A DNA stretch of 64,000 nt, from positions 558,001-622,000 of the forward strand of contig NZ_CP120233.1 in assembly GCF_030012985.1 (NCBI RefSeq). Reading direction: 5' to 3'. Positions 54,195 through 63,897 of the stretch are shown one piece after another. The stretch's first letter is position 1. The number at the start of each line of letters is the position of its first letter. This DNA is from Microbulbifer sp. VAAF005 (GTDB taxonomy: Bacteria; Pseudomonadota; Gammaproteobacteria; Pseudomonadales; Cellvibrionaceae). The translations under genes were made by a program, and so were the position numbers. The notes under the pieces are model-generated. The model ran no database searches. It was given only the letters and a program-made list of their open reading frames with translations, and was not told where the DNA came from.

Positions 54195-54734
54195 TCAGTG
54201 GTGTGTCCCGCTACGTATCCGGTCAATAAGGGGGTTGGATTTTCTCCTATCAACACAAACTTTGGCTTTTTTTATCCTGCTACCCAATACTTTATCAGTT
54301 CGACATACTATATGATCACTTTCAAATGGATAGTCAAAATTATACTTCATGCCATACCCATAATATTTCTGATCTAATGGCTCATACCTAGTATGCATTA
54401 CAGCTGCCAATGCTGACTCATCAAAAACCCCAGCAGGATTGGAATTCACCACCTTCGGATCTGTAACTTGGCCGTCTACATCTACATTAAATTCAACAAC
54501 AACAAACCCCTCTATCTTTTCCTCTACAGCCTGTAATGGATAGATAGGAGGAGTTGAAAATAAAGGGACAGGCTCTCCTTTTTGTTTTGCGGCTTCACGA
54601 GACTCATCCGATGCCTTAAGTGAATATATCATTTTGGGGCACTGCTCATATGATGTGCAGTCAGAAAATGAAACACTATTTGATGTACAGCCAGAAAAAG
54701 TAATCGCAAGAAAGGCTAGTGCCAGAACTCTCAT
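54195..54734 (-). CDS. TonB C-terminal domain lipoprotein
   Basis: ATG at 54734 gives MRVLALAFLAITFSGCTSNS, a lipoprotein signal with Cys16 as the likely lipid attachment site; 179 aa. The middle, PPIYPLQAVEEKIEGFVVVE ... VDGQVTDPKVVNSNP ... FDESALAAV, is a TonB_C (energy-transducer) domain. With a lipid anchor instead of an N-terminal membrane helix it cannot work as a normal TonB, but such proteins occur at the outer membrane as adaptors. The C-terminal basic tail (KVCVDRRKSN) is unusual. Stand-alone gene. Confidence 0.75.
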   Translation of the reverse strand: MRVLALAFLAITFSGCTSNSVSFSDCTSYEQCPKMIYSLKASDESREAAKQKGEPVPLFSTPPIYPLQAVEEKIEGFVVVEFNVDVDGQVTDPKVVNSNPAGVFDESALAAVMHTRYEPLDQKYYGYGMKYNFDYPFESDHIVCRTDKVLGSRIKKAKVCVDRRKSNPLIDRIRSGTHH

Positions 54735-55268
54735 TTCAGTAATATCCCTATAAAATTTCACATATTGTATATAAATTAAATACACTAGCCTAGATAATTT
54801 TATCGAATGTAATGGTAAGATTCTCTTAACTTAAGCCGTAGGTCATCCTACTGACTACACCTTAAATAAACTTACTTACCCCGATATAAACTCACCATCT
54901 AATTTAGTTCAAACAAGCCATACCTTACCCCAGCTTAACTTGCACCACCCTCTTATACTCAAATGAGTACCTTTTCGTCGGAATACTGGCTCTAAACTAA
55001 CCGAAACTTTAAAAATCACTTTATAAGTTTTGTAGAATTGCCGGAAACAGCACAGCAAGTGCTGCCTTCTGCCGAACAAATTTTGAACACGAGACTTAAG
55101 GAATCTCCAGTATTTTATTTTCTAAAGGAATAGCTAGCCGTAGATAAGATCAGGGATAAGAACCAACGCTTTATAACATTTAACATTATCTTCTCTTAAT
55201 AAGGTAAATCATATAGATTCACATGTGTTATGACCGCCGATATCAAGCATCGATTCCTCGCCGAATAC

Positions 55269-55539
55269 TTAAGGAGCCTCTGAATAACTCCGTAATGCCT
55301 CTGCGGGTCTTGAAGGCTGCAGATGTTAGGCGCAGCTCGCCGCGAATGGCCGTAGCCCTTTGCAAGAGCTGCAACGCAGCAGCTGTGGCCTTCAAGGCCC
55401 GCCCTTCGGGGCGTGTAGAGCGATTCACACTCCGCGTTGCGACTTCTTGAAAGGTCTAGACATTCCTGCGAAGCCGCGCCTTGATTGTGAACCGCTCTGC
55501 ATGCCAGAGGTATCACGGAGTTATTCAGAGGCTCCTTAA
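55269..55539. mobile_element. MITE-like non-autonomous element, about 270 bp
   Basis: Terminal inverted repeats of about 33 bp with three or fewer mismatches: left starts TTAAGGAGCCTCTGAATAAC, right ends with its complement at 55539. TTAA at both ends may be the target duplication (CTTAAG also fits). An inner inverted pair (CTTGAAGGC and GGCCTTCAAG) folds further. The interior is GC-richer than the surroundings and encodes no protein. Flanks from 54735 to 55268 and 55540 to 55624 show no gene. Confidence 0.75.
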
Positions 55540-55624
55540 GAGTCTGCTTAGCCAATCCCCCAAAGGACTGAGATCAACCTTGAGCTTAGGTGTTTCCAAT
55601 ACCGGAACGCTTAAAGTCTGACTA

Positions 55625-56503
55625 TTATTTAAGCTCTTTCGCCCGCAGCCAGGCCAACCCGAGCCCAGCGGCAACCGTTATACCCATGCCTATCACACCA
55701 CGGATACCGAATTCCGTGCCGAAGATAAATCGATCGGCTAACACACCAACGAGGATCGCACTGTAAAACAGTGCTCCCACTAAGTAAGCAGGTGCGACAC
55801 GGTTAGCGATTGTGTAGGCTAGGTTCTGGGGGACAAACAGCAGTGCAGGAATCGCAAGTATCCATAGAGACGATGTCTCCACCTTCGCGCCCTCCCAGGA
55901 CACAATAGACAGACTAAAGACCAACATCCCAACAGAGAAATAGAACATAATGCGCTCAGGCGGTTCAGTCCGACCTGCAACACCCGTTGTGATACTGCCT
56001 GCGGCACGCGCCACTCCCGCCAGCAAGGCAAGCAGTGAGTAGGGATTGAAAATGCCCTGAACACTATGCTGGATCAAAATTAGGCATACGCCAAAGAATG
56101 CCAATATCGCTAAAAAGATTGTGGCGGTACTAACCCGGTGGCCAAGAAACACCTTTGCCATCAACATAGCGAAGAATGGATTCGTGCTTTCAAGTACCAA
56201 CGCATCCGCGATTGGTATTCCCTTCAGTGCCCAGTAGAAAGCAGCGAAATAGACAAAACCCGATATAGAGCGAAGAACAAGGATTTGCGGATTCACCGGC
56301 TTTATTCCCGCCAATCCTTGCCGCATCAGGAGAAACATACCCGACAATGGAGCAAGTAATACGACCTGTGCAGCCAATAGCATAAAGGGACTGAGGCCCG
56401 CGCCAGCACCAAGCTTACCGGCAATACCGACACAGCCCATCAACATTCCGCCGATAAGAGCTAGCCCAACACCCAGGGAATGATTTTGATAAGTAGATGG
56501 CAA
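55625..56503 (-). CDS. EamA (DMT superfamily) transporter
   Basis: 292 aa with ten predicted membrane helices in two EamA repeats (about 8-140 and 155-290). TTG start at 56503 with GAAGGT about 9 bases upstream; no ATG precedes the first helix. Typical segments: FYWALKGIPIADALVLESTN and the C-terminal GLGLAWLRAKELK. Members export amino acids, nucleotide derivatives or other small molecules; the substrate is unknown. Confidence 0.85.
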   Translation of the reverse strand: MPSTYQNHSLGVGLALIGGMLMGCVGIAGKLGAGAGLSPFMLLAAQVVLLAPLSGMFLLMRQGLAGIKPVNPQILVLRSISGFVYFAAFYWALKGIPIADALVLESTNPFFAMLMAKVFLGHRVSTATIFLAILAFFGVCLILIQHSVQGIFNPYSLLALLAGVARAAGSITTGVAGRTEPPERIMFYFSVGMLVFSLSIVSWEGAKVETSSLWILAIPALLFVPQNLAYTIANRVAPAYLVGALFYSAILVGVLADRFIFGTEFGIRGVIGMGITVAAGLGLAWLRAKELK

Positions 56504-57086
56504 AGTGTCACTACCTTCAGCAAATAGGGGGCAAACCTACCTGAGGCGCAGTAATGATGCTTTAACTCATGCCTCAGGCGGGTCTTTACAGAACGGGACT
56601 CTATATAACTTTAGCCCCCCAATAGATTCATTTCCCATTGGGCTGGCCAGAGAGATTGTTGTGGCAATTGCCTGCCAACTGGCGTCAGTTTCCCAGCCTC
56701 ACAAGATATGGCAGTCCTAATACGAAAACTGAGTTTTGACCACTTTTAGCTCAAGAGTGCCAATCCTGCTCTCAGCCCTGCAACACCAGGTATTCAGCGC
56801 AAGCGATTGTCGGTACTTCCTTTCCTCCAGGCCATGTTAACCTCCACCCAGTATCCAGTTATTTCTCCATAAGGTATATCGGCATCATCACGCAAGAATG
56901 GCTTATTGTGCTATAGCTCTGAATTGGGGGGAGGTATCTGCCAGTGTCACACCACTTTCCCAACTTTGGTAATTCTGAGCCATTTCAAAACGGGCCGTGG
57001 AACCTAAGGATCCGTAACCGCTCGCCTGAGTATAGAAATTGCACCAACACCTAATTCATTAAACTCTAGTTATGCCCAGTAGACCG
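56504..57086. other. Gene-free spacer
   Basis: No supported gene. An inverted pair CCTGAGGC/GCCTCAGG (56540-56547 and 56571-56578) forms a possible hairpin. Rest unremarkable. Confidence 0.4.
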
Positions 57087-58391
57087 CTAACTTGTATAAG
57101 GACCATTGCTCTCAGAAAACTCTCTTAATGTCTTCATATATTTTTCTATGTACCTTAAAGCACTCTCTTTGCTAACCAATGGTTCACAATATCCGAAAAC
57201 AAACACCCCTTCTCCATCTATTGTGCAAGTCACTAGCATTATGGGGTGTTCTCCATGTGTTTGAACGGTCATAACCACACCAAAGTCAAAGAATGTCAAA
57301 GGGCCCGTATACTCACTTATATCCCCAACATTGGATACACAAATCCCAGAAGGGAAGTAATCTTTTTCAGTGCTAGATTCTTTAGCTAAACGTTCGATCT
57401 CTACGAGGCTGTAATCGGGCACAAGCGGAGGCTCAAAAAAGTGCCCATTTCTCAACTGTAAATAGACTTTTTTTTGAATTAAATGCGCGAGACTTAACAA
57501 GTCGAGGCTGGTTTCATCTGATGATAAGGATATAGTTAAAATAGTTGTACACTCCCCTATAACATCCCGATCTATCTGGTGTTTACACAAGAATTGCGCA
57601 TTTATAGGCAGCAGTAACTCCGTTACGGGGCGAAAACCTGGCAATGACCGGGAAGCAATAATAGCAATAGCGTTATAAATAGAGGTAATTTGAACATTCT
57701 CATGTTTTGAAAGTAGGTACAATTGGTCACAAAACCTTTTGGGGAGGACGCGATAAATAGAACATCCCTTTCGAAGGGAAGCATTTACTGCTTGCTCTAC
57801 AGGCCACTTTGAACAAGCATTATTATCGTTACTAGCCACCGGTTGTATTATTTTAAGATGTTTTATGGAGCTAACATAATCCACCACCGATTTTTGCATT
57901 ATCGAAGCAGAGGGTCTATCTCCTGAACCACCTCTCAGGTACCGGTCCAAATCTCTGACCAAGAGTAATAATGAACGTCCATCCATGGCAGCATGGCTTA
58001 CCATAAAAGCAACCCACTCCACATCTCCATGCCCATTCACATAAACCGTAAAACGATAAACATACTTTTCCAGCTCAAGAATTTTAGCCCCTAAACGTTT
58101 GAACTCTTCCTGATAATTTAAAGGCAATGCATCACGCTTAATTTCAATAGGAATAGCTTCAAATTCTACGTCGCAGAACCAATAAGCATGATGATTTTTT
58201 TCTACCCGAGAATGGAGCATGGGATGCAGGTTATGGAGGTATTCCATTCCCTTTATTAATTCTTCGACTCCCAAAGACCTACATGCCCTGAAGAAGACAG
58301 CCAGTTGGACTGCACCGTTTGACTTTTCAGTCAACTCTACAAAGAGTGCTTCCTGAGCCCCAAGCTTACGAAAAGGTTTTGCTTTATTCAT
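57087..58391 (-). CDS. Condensation-domain / PapA-type acyltransferase
   Basis: 434 aa, ATG at 58391. The motif AFMVSHAAMDGRSLLLLVRD at about residues 130-149 is the HxxxDG site of condensation-fold acyltransferases (first His replaced by Ser), and the later FDFGVVMTVQTHGEHPIMLV corresponds to the second subdomain (DFGWG-like loop). Length and N-terminal LGAQEALFVEL suit stand-alone acyltransferases like PapA5 that esterify lipids or polyketides with acyl-CoA or carrier-bound acyl groups. Substrate unknown. It may act with products of the nearby glycosyltransferase or the cluster at the window's left end, but no operon link is visible. Confidence 0.7.
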   Translation of the reverse strand: MNKAKPFRKLGAQEALFVELTEKSNGAVQLAVFFRACRSLGVEELIKGMEYLHNLHPMLHSRVEKNHHAYWFCDVEFEAIPIEIKRDALPLNYQEEFKRLGAKILELEKYVYRFTVYVNGHGDVEWVAFMVSHAAMDGRSLLLLVRDLDRYLRGGSGDRPSASIMQKSVVDYVSSIKHLKIIQPVASNDNNACSKWPVEQAVNASLRKGCSIYRVLPKRFCDQLYLLSKHENVQITSIYNAIAIIASRSLPGFRPVTELLLPINAQFLCKHQIDRDVIGECTTILTISLSSDETSLDLLSLAHLIQKKVYLQLRNGHFFEPPLVPDYSLVEIERLAKESSTEKDYFPSGICVSNVGDISEYTGPLTFFDFGVVMTVQTHGEHPIMLVTCTIDGEGVFVFGYCEPLVSKESALRYIEKYMKTLREFSESNGPYTS

Positions 58392-58543
58392 TGCAGGCTC
58401 TTCCCAATAGGGAGATCACTATCAATAGTATAGAACGAGAAAGAGCTATACCCATGCTACATTTATAACAAGCGCTTATAGATAAACACTAGGCTCGCAC
58501 AATCTTTGAAGATATCAGTGCCATAAGTGGATATCTTTCTGGA

Positions 58544-58588
58544 GGGTGTCCTACCACTTTTACCTTTCTGCCACCATTCTGGACACCC
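58544..58588. repeat. Inverted GGACACCC boxes before the second RAYT
   Basis: GGGTGTCC at 58544-58551 and GGACACCC at 58581-58588 face each other about 90 bases before the RAYT start. The same octamer occurs before the first RAYT gene (20161-20204) and after this one (59815-59822), in keeping with REP-type sites of this family. Confidence 0.6.
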
Positions 58589-58680
58589 ACCAAAGAAAAA
58601 GGTTTAAACGTCTTCTCTATTGACACGGTATGGAAACCTCGCCAGCATACTGTATATAAAAACAGTTAAAATTTGATACC

Positions 58681-59665
58681 ATGACCTTGCCCCGATGCTC
58701 ACAGATCTCTCTTGAAACAACACCTTACTATCATTGTGTTTCTCGCTGTGTACGCAGGGCATTTCTTTGTGGGAAAGATACCCAGTCAGGAAAGAACTAT
58801 GAGCACCGGCGCCACTGGATAGAGGCCAGAATACAAAAGCTGGCTGGCATTTTTGCTATTGATATCGCAGCCTATGCGGTAATGAGTAATCACTACCATA
58901 TTGTTCTCTATATTGACTCAAATACAGCAAAAACTTGGCCCGATACTGAAGTCATTCATCGCTGGCAGGAGCTTTTCAGTACATCCATACTGGCCCAACG
59001 CTATATTCAGGGCCACACCCTTGATCACAGTGAGATGGAAAAGCTCAAAGAGCTTGTCGCTCTCTGGAGAGAGATTGATGGATATCAGCTGGTTTATGCG
59101 CTGCTTAAATGAACCTATCGCTCGCAAAGCCAATGCGGAAGATAACTGCACAGGTCGCTTCTGGGAAGGACGCTTTAAGTCCCAAGCTTTGCTTGATGAG
59201 AGAGCCCTCGCCGCCTGCATGGCGTATGTCGATCTTAATCCTATCCGAGCCAAAATGGCAAAAACACCAGAAAGTTCTGATCATACCTCGATTCAACGAC
59301 GTATTCATGCAGCCACCTCAGGCAAACAGCCCAAGGAGCTACTGCCACTTGTAGGCGATGAGCGACTGAGTATGCCGAAAGGACTGCCCTTTCGGCTGGA
59401 TCACTATTTAGAGCTAGTGGATTGGAGTGGTCAACATTTAGATCCCAGAAAGCGCAGCGCTATTTCTGAGAACGCCCCTCCCATACTCGAACGACTGGGT
59501 ATACCACCAAAACACTGGCTTTATCTCAATCGCTATTTTGAAAATCGCTTTAAAAGCTTGGTTGGATCGGCAGAGTCCATACTGCAAGCTTGTATCCAGC
59601 TCCATAAACGTTGGGTACACGGCATCCGTGATTGCCGGCTTTACCTTTCTGCAGCACCCTACTGA
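58681..59665 (+). pseudogene. Second RAYT transposase, frameshifted
   Basis: Closely related to the protein encoded at 20296-21282 (MTLPRCSQISLETTPYYHCV; HUH motif SNHYHIVLY intact). The frame breaks at LWRE, in a short AG repeat (about 59066-59073): the intact copy encodes WRERLMDIS, and adding one AG unit here restores WRERLMDIS. The rest, to SAAPY at 59665, is complete. This 2-bp slippage differs from the single G/C losses seen elsewhere, so it looks like a real lesion. GGGTGTCC lies downstream at 59815-59822, followed by a short GA repeat (about 59825-59841). No gene is seen from 59666 to 60134. Confidence 0.85.
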
Positions 59666-60134
59666 GTATTTTCCCCTTCCCTAGCTACTTTCATTCCTCT
59701 TGGCTTCCCCAAACCTAACTCTTGATCCTTTCAGTGCGTCTTAGTATCAATCAAAGAAGAAAAAGTCATTAAGAACGCGCCTGCGGCTCAGCTAGCACCT
59801 CCCCCTCAATTTATGGGTGTCCTAAAGAGAGAGAGAGAGAGTTGCTAAAGAGAGTTGAAATAGTTGACCACTACAACCGACAGAATGATCAAGAAAAAAT
59901 AAACCCTCTTAATAAGACCTAAGGAAGTTATTAAATTTAAAATCTAATTTTTAACACAAAAAACAAAGCAAGCAAAAAATCAGATACCCCCCTTTAAAGC
60001 CACAAGGAACTTACCCCTAGATAGTGGGGCGCTTACAAAGCAACCCCACACACATATAGGAGTACAGAAAAGGAACTTATAACGTTCCATCAAATACAGC
60101 TAATGTCACTCTTTGTACCCGACAAACTCAAATA

Positions 60135-61679
60135 TCAAAGGGTACTCCAGACAAGCTCTCCATCGATAAACTTAAAGTGCTGGCCTGCATCAGGGTTAAA
60201 CACAGGAATCGTATACCCTGTGGGACAACCATAGCTCTCCAACTTATCTGAATCTATACTTTTACCAAATAATTCTATCTTTGATATCATTTTACAGGAA
60301 GCGAAAAATGCATTTAACATTGGCCATTGGGTATCAGATCCTGCATCACCTATAATCAACGGAAATTCGCTATTACCCTCAGGCAGGCCATATATTCCAC
60401 TCATACCAATTGAAAATTCATAGGGTGTTAAATTCTCATATGTCACAGCGGCAACAATCGCACATGAATTATTTGCCTCAACCCTCATTTCATTCTCACC
60501 AATAAATGAGCCATCATATATATGCGAGAATGTTCCAGTCACCTCTCCCTGATATCTCCATTTATACTCAAAACCACTCCAACCTTTATCAAAAAGTTCA
60601 ACTGTAGCAGGTCTCCCATTAAGCCCGAGTACAATACCTGACGTTTCATTAACTACATTTTCTGCAATAAAATACCCAGAACCATACTCTTCGCCCTTTC
60701 GATAATTTAACATGTCAACGGTTTTATCGATTTCAAAAGCATCTATAATTGTATTTTGCTGCAAGCTGCTCTTTAGGCTTTCAGTATCAATGGGGCTTAA
60801 TGTAGTTTCGCCATCCATGATTATAGCGCCATCAAAAGTTGAATATACGATATGATCATTTTCAACCGGAATAAAAAATGTTATATCAGAATTTGCAATA
60901 GGAATATAGGTAGGCTCCTCAGAAACAACTATTACCTGAGAAATGTTTCCATTATCCTCAGAGTGCAAATTTTCAACTGCAGACCCTGTCAATAAATAAT
61001 TCGCATCTGGGGAATAGTACAGCCCCCCATCTGCCATTGTTAACAACCCACCGTTATATGATGTCACAACCTCAACAGTCTTTGATGAATTCTCAATAAA
61101 CTCTGCCCCAGACCAGCTTATAATATCTTCAATAGACTCTAGTGAATAGATATCTCCTTCAGTCGTCTGAGTAATGATTTTACCATTAACAGAACCGATA
61201 AATTTCAAACCGCCATGACTGAAAGAGAACACGATGCCAGATGAGTCAAAAACATCAATACTTGTACCACCATAAGAGCTTCTTTTTTGGATTATTACCT
61301 TTTCTTCACCTTCAACTTCTACAACATATGGTTTTTCAGAAAAATCATCATAGCTCCCCACATTACCTAATGATACAGTATCACCACCGCCTGCCATATT
61401 TAATCCATCAGGACTATAAAATACGTCACCATTCTTTAGTACTGAAACGACTCCAGCCTCACCCAGTGCGGAAATCCCATAGAAATATTCACCTGGCTCC
61501 AACATCTGTACAGAGCCAGCTCCCCGCAAATATTGAGGAGCAACAGAAAAGTTAACTCCACAATTATTTACACTACCAAGAACACCGCCATTATACTCAG
61601 CCAATACCTGGTCATAAGTTGTAGCGTGAACACCCGACGCCAAGAAAGGGAGTAAAATGCTGAAGAGTGACTTTTTCAT
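60135..61679 (-). CDS. Large secreted protein of unknown function with internal repeats
   Basis: 514 aa, ATG at 61679. Signal peptide MKKSLFSILLPFLASGVHA-TTY. No family recognised. Three related segments of about 33 residues occur (EYNGGVLGSVNNCGVNFSVA; SVLKNGDVFYSPDGLNMAGG; SYNGGLLTMADGGLYYSPDA), which suggests a beta-propeller or beta-sandwich N-terminal half. The C-terminal half is different and holds a few Cys (SCKMISKIEL, SYGCPTGY) that could pair in the periplasm. Stand-alone between mobile-element remnants, so possibly acquired cargo. The stretch 61680-62113 holds no gene. Confidence 0.6.
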   Translation of the reverse strand: MKKSLFSILLPFLASGVHATTYDQVLAEYNGGVLGSVNNCGVNFSVAPQYLRGAGSVQMLEPGEYFYGISALGEAGVVSVLKNGDVFYSPDGLNMAGGGDTVSLGNVGSYDDFSEKPYVVEVEGEEKVIIQKRSSYGGTSIDVFDSSGIVFSFSHGGLKFIGSVNGKIITQTTEGDIYSLESIEDIISWSGAEFIENSSKTVEVVTSYNGGLLTMADGGLYYSPDANYLLTGSAVENLHSEDNGNISQVIVVSEEPTYIPIANSDITFFIPVENDHIVYSTFDGAIIMDGETTLSPIDTESLKSSLQQNTIIDAFEIDKTVDMLNYRKGEEYGSGYFIAENVVNETSGIVLGLNGRPATVELFDKGWSGFEYKWRYQGEVTGTFSHIYDGSFIGENEMRVEANNSCAIVAAVTYENLTPYEFSIGMSGIYGLPEGNSEFPLIIGDAGSDTQWPMLNAFFASCKMISKIELFGKSIDSDKLESYGCPTGYTIPVFNPDAGQHFKFIDGELVWSTL

Positions 61680-62113
61680 ATTAACCTATATTTACCATCT
61701 TAACTTAGGATATCCTTACCTAGTGGTAAGAGTCGTGAAGAAATAAAACAACTTACCTAAAACCAACTGATCCACATGGCTTTAGCTATTTTTATTCTCG
61801 CGCCATTATAAACTTGCATCTATACTTTACGGAAGTGGAGTTTTAGCTATTTTTTATTCAACCATCAAAATAAGCGAACCTATTTTTAAAATCTTACTCT
61901 CCCAGTAAACATTCCCACATATGAGTCTATAAAATGAAACATAAGTGTTAGGCGAACCAGAAAAATATTAGAAAACTCAAAGATAAGTGATCGAAACTAG
62001 AACATGAAATAAGCTGCAGGTCTGCATTACCACCATAAACCTATCAGAACTAATTCCTAGATTCTCACAACAATCGGCACGCTTGGTGATAGCATAGGGT
62101 GCTGGTTAGCTTT

Positions 62114-62134
62114 TGATCCTACCCATCAACAACG
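62114..62134 (+). repeat. Solitary IS3-type terminal repeat
   Basis: TGATCCTACCCATCAACAAC plus G matches, over 21 bases, the reverse complement of the right end of the IS3 element at 18075-19329. No transposase of that family is nearby, so it is probably the scar of a deleted copy. Confidence 0.6.
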
Positions 62135-62219
62135 AGGCTGTAGAAAAATAGTTTTAGAAGAAGCTGTCACTCTTCAGGTTCCTCCAACTAGAATTTTGTC
62201 CTTAATTTATACTCAATCA

Positions 62220-63660
62220 GTGGATACTGCAATATCCCATCAACTTTTCAATGTTCTGTACCAAGTAGAACATCTGCCATTACCCCTGAACCTTACTTTT
62301 TCTTCGCGCCGAGAAGCGATTCAATCGCTTATTGGTACCAGTGTTCCCAAACATTGACTCGGCAATAGACATTCGATGCCCATAAATGGTCTTGCCTTCG
62401 ATACTATCAACCCGCTTTTTCATCCAGTCAGTGGCTGTCCGTCCGTTTTCCAGTCCGTCCGTTTGTCCAAGTTAGGGATACTTGCCTTCCATGTCCTTTT
62501 CGAGAGTCGGCAGAATCTGGGTTTCGCATGCACTGATTTTTAAGGCTGCATTTCCTGCAGTCAGTGAGGCGCCCTTCGAACAATAGTTTTTCTTACCTTC
62601 ACTGACATTCTCTTCTTTTAACAAGAGCATGGATTTTTCTGCCGGACAGATGCAGGCTTTCTCTTTTTTGTTGAATGTAAACTCACTAGCTGGGATAGTC
62701 TGCTGGACATTATCCCTGCGTTTTTGTTTGCGCATGCCATACTTGGCTTTTTGCTTAGCAAAAGCTTTATCACGTGAACGTAATTTATTATCAGGGATGT
62801 AGGTATTAATACCGTTTTCTCGCAGGTAGTCGTAGTTAGCATCGTTACAGAATCCAGTATCAACAGTAATGATGGCCTGCTTAGTCAATATGTCTTCATC
62901 GATTCCTATACGCTGATAATGACAACTGATGCCATCGAGAATAGGCTTCGGTGTATGATGTTCTTGCACCTCAACAATGGCCTGTGCCTCAACGACTATC
63001 TGATGCTTCCTATCAACTGCGGCAACACCGTTATAGCCCTGGATGGTTCCCATGCTGGTAGTCATATTAGCTGACCTATTGTACGTGATATTACTTTTTA
63101 CTTATGTAGGGTTCTTGCCCTGCCCCACCCTGAGGAGTGATTCTTTAAGAACTGATCAATTTTATCGAAGTTTTTCTGTAGAGTATCCGCCGCTTTAGCT
63201 ACCGCTTGCTTTCGGTCTTATTCTTTAGGTTTCCTGCCATCGAACCTCTTTGAGGCAATGTTTGATCTTCTTGCGAATTTTTCCTGCTTCTTTTTCAGCT
63301 CTTTAGAAGTCCCCGAATGTTCTTTGCTGTATTGGATGGCATCTTGCATCTATCTATTGTGAAATAGTTCGTTGCCAAGCAGCCCCTGCTGATCGCAGAC
63401 CAGTAACACTTGCTCAAATACTGAGTCAATCACATCAGGATAACTGCTTACGAAATTCGTAACACTAGTAAAGTGCGGAACGGCATCGCATGACAGTGCT
63501 TTGAAGAGGGTGTTGCTCTTACTTTGCCATTGAATTTCACCGCCTGAGGTAATGCCTTTTGAGTAAGGAAACAATATGATTTTCAGTAGAATAACCGGAT
63601 CATACACGACTCATCCGCCGCTATTATTTTAATATTTTTTATGGAAGACAGAGAGGACGA
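62220..63660 (-). pseudogene. Decayed IS1182-type transposase
   Basis: Read on the minus strand: an N-terminal piece YDPVILLKIILFPYSKGITS (63607 down to 63350, DUF772-like); a linker with ELKKKQEKFARRSN (about 63340-63220); a DDE core piece IQGYNGVAAVDRKHQIVVEA ... ITVDTGFCNDANYDYLRENG (63065-62472); and a C-terminal piece WMKKRVDSIEGKTIYGHRMS ... SMFGNTGTNKRL (about 62440-62290). Stops and frame changes separate them; a CCGTCCG repeat near 62440-62460 marks one break. Intact IS1182 transposases are about 450-550 aa. No terminal repeats could be fixed with confidence. Confidence 0.75.
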
Positions 63661-63897
63661 TGTGATCATCAATCAGATGATAAAGTGTAAGCTCGAAGGT
63701 TTCAGGCTGTAGTTGTCCTTTGAAATTGATGACAACCATTACATCTTGGTTTTAATCTTAATGTCTGAAATTGGGCATATGGATAATCTCGACATCAAGA
63801 CCTCCATCTTAACAAAAAAGCTAACCTTTAAGAGTTTCCCTACAGTCTGAACACGGCTCGCACTTCTCTCTAAACTTTGAATGTCCTGAATTCATGC

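Noticed and set aside
55196..55555. Open frames inside the MITE-like element
   Set aside because: They consist of the inverted repeats and GC-rich interior and lack homology or ribosome sites.
59825..59841. Short GA-dinucleotide run
   Set aside because: Simple low-complexity repeat outside any gene; no evidence of function.
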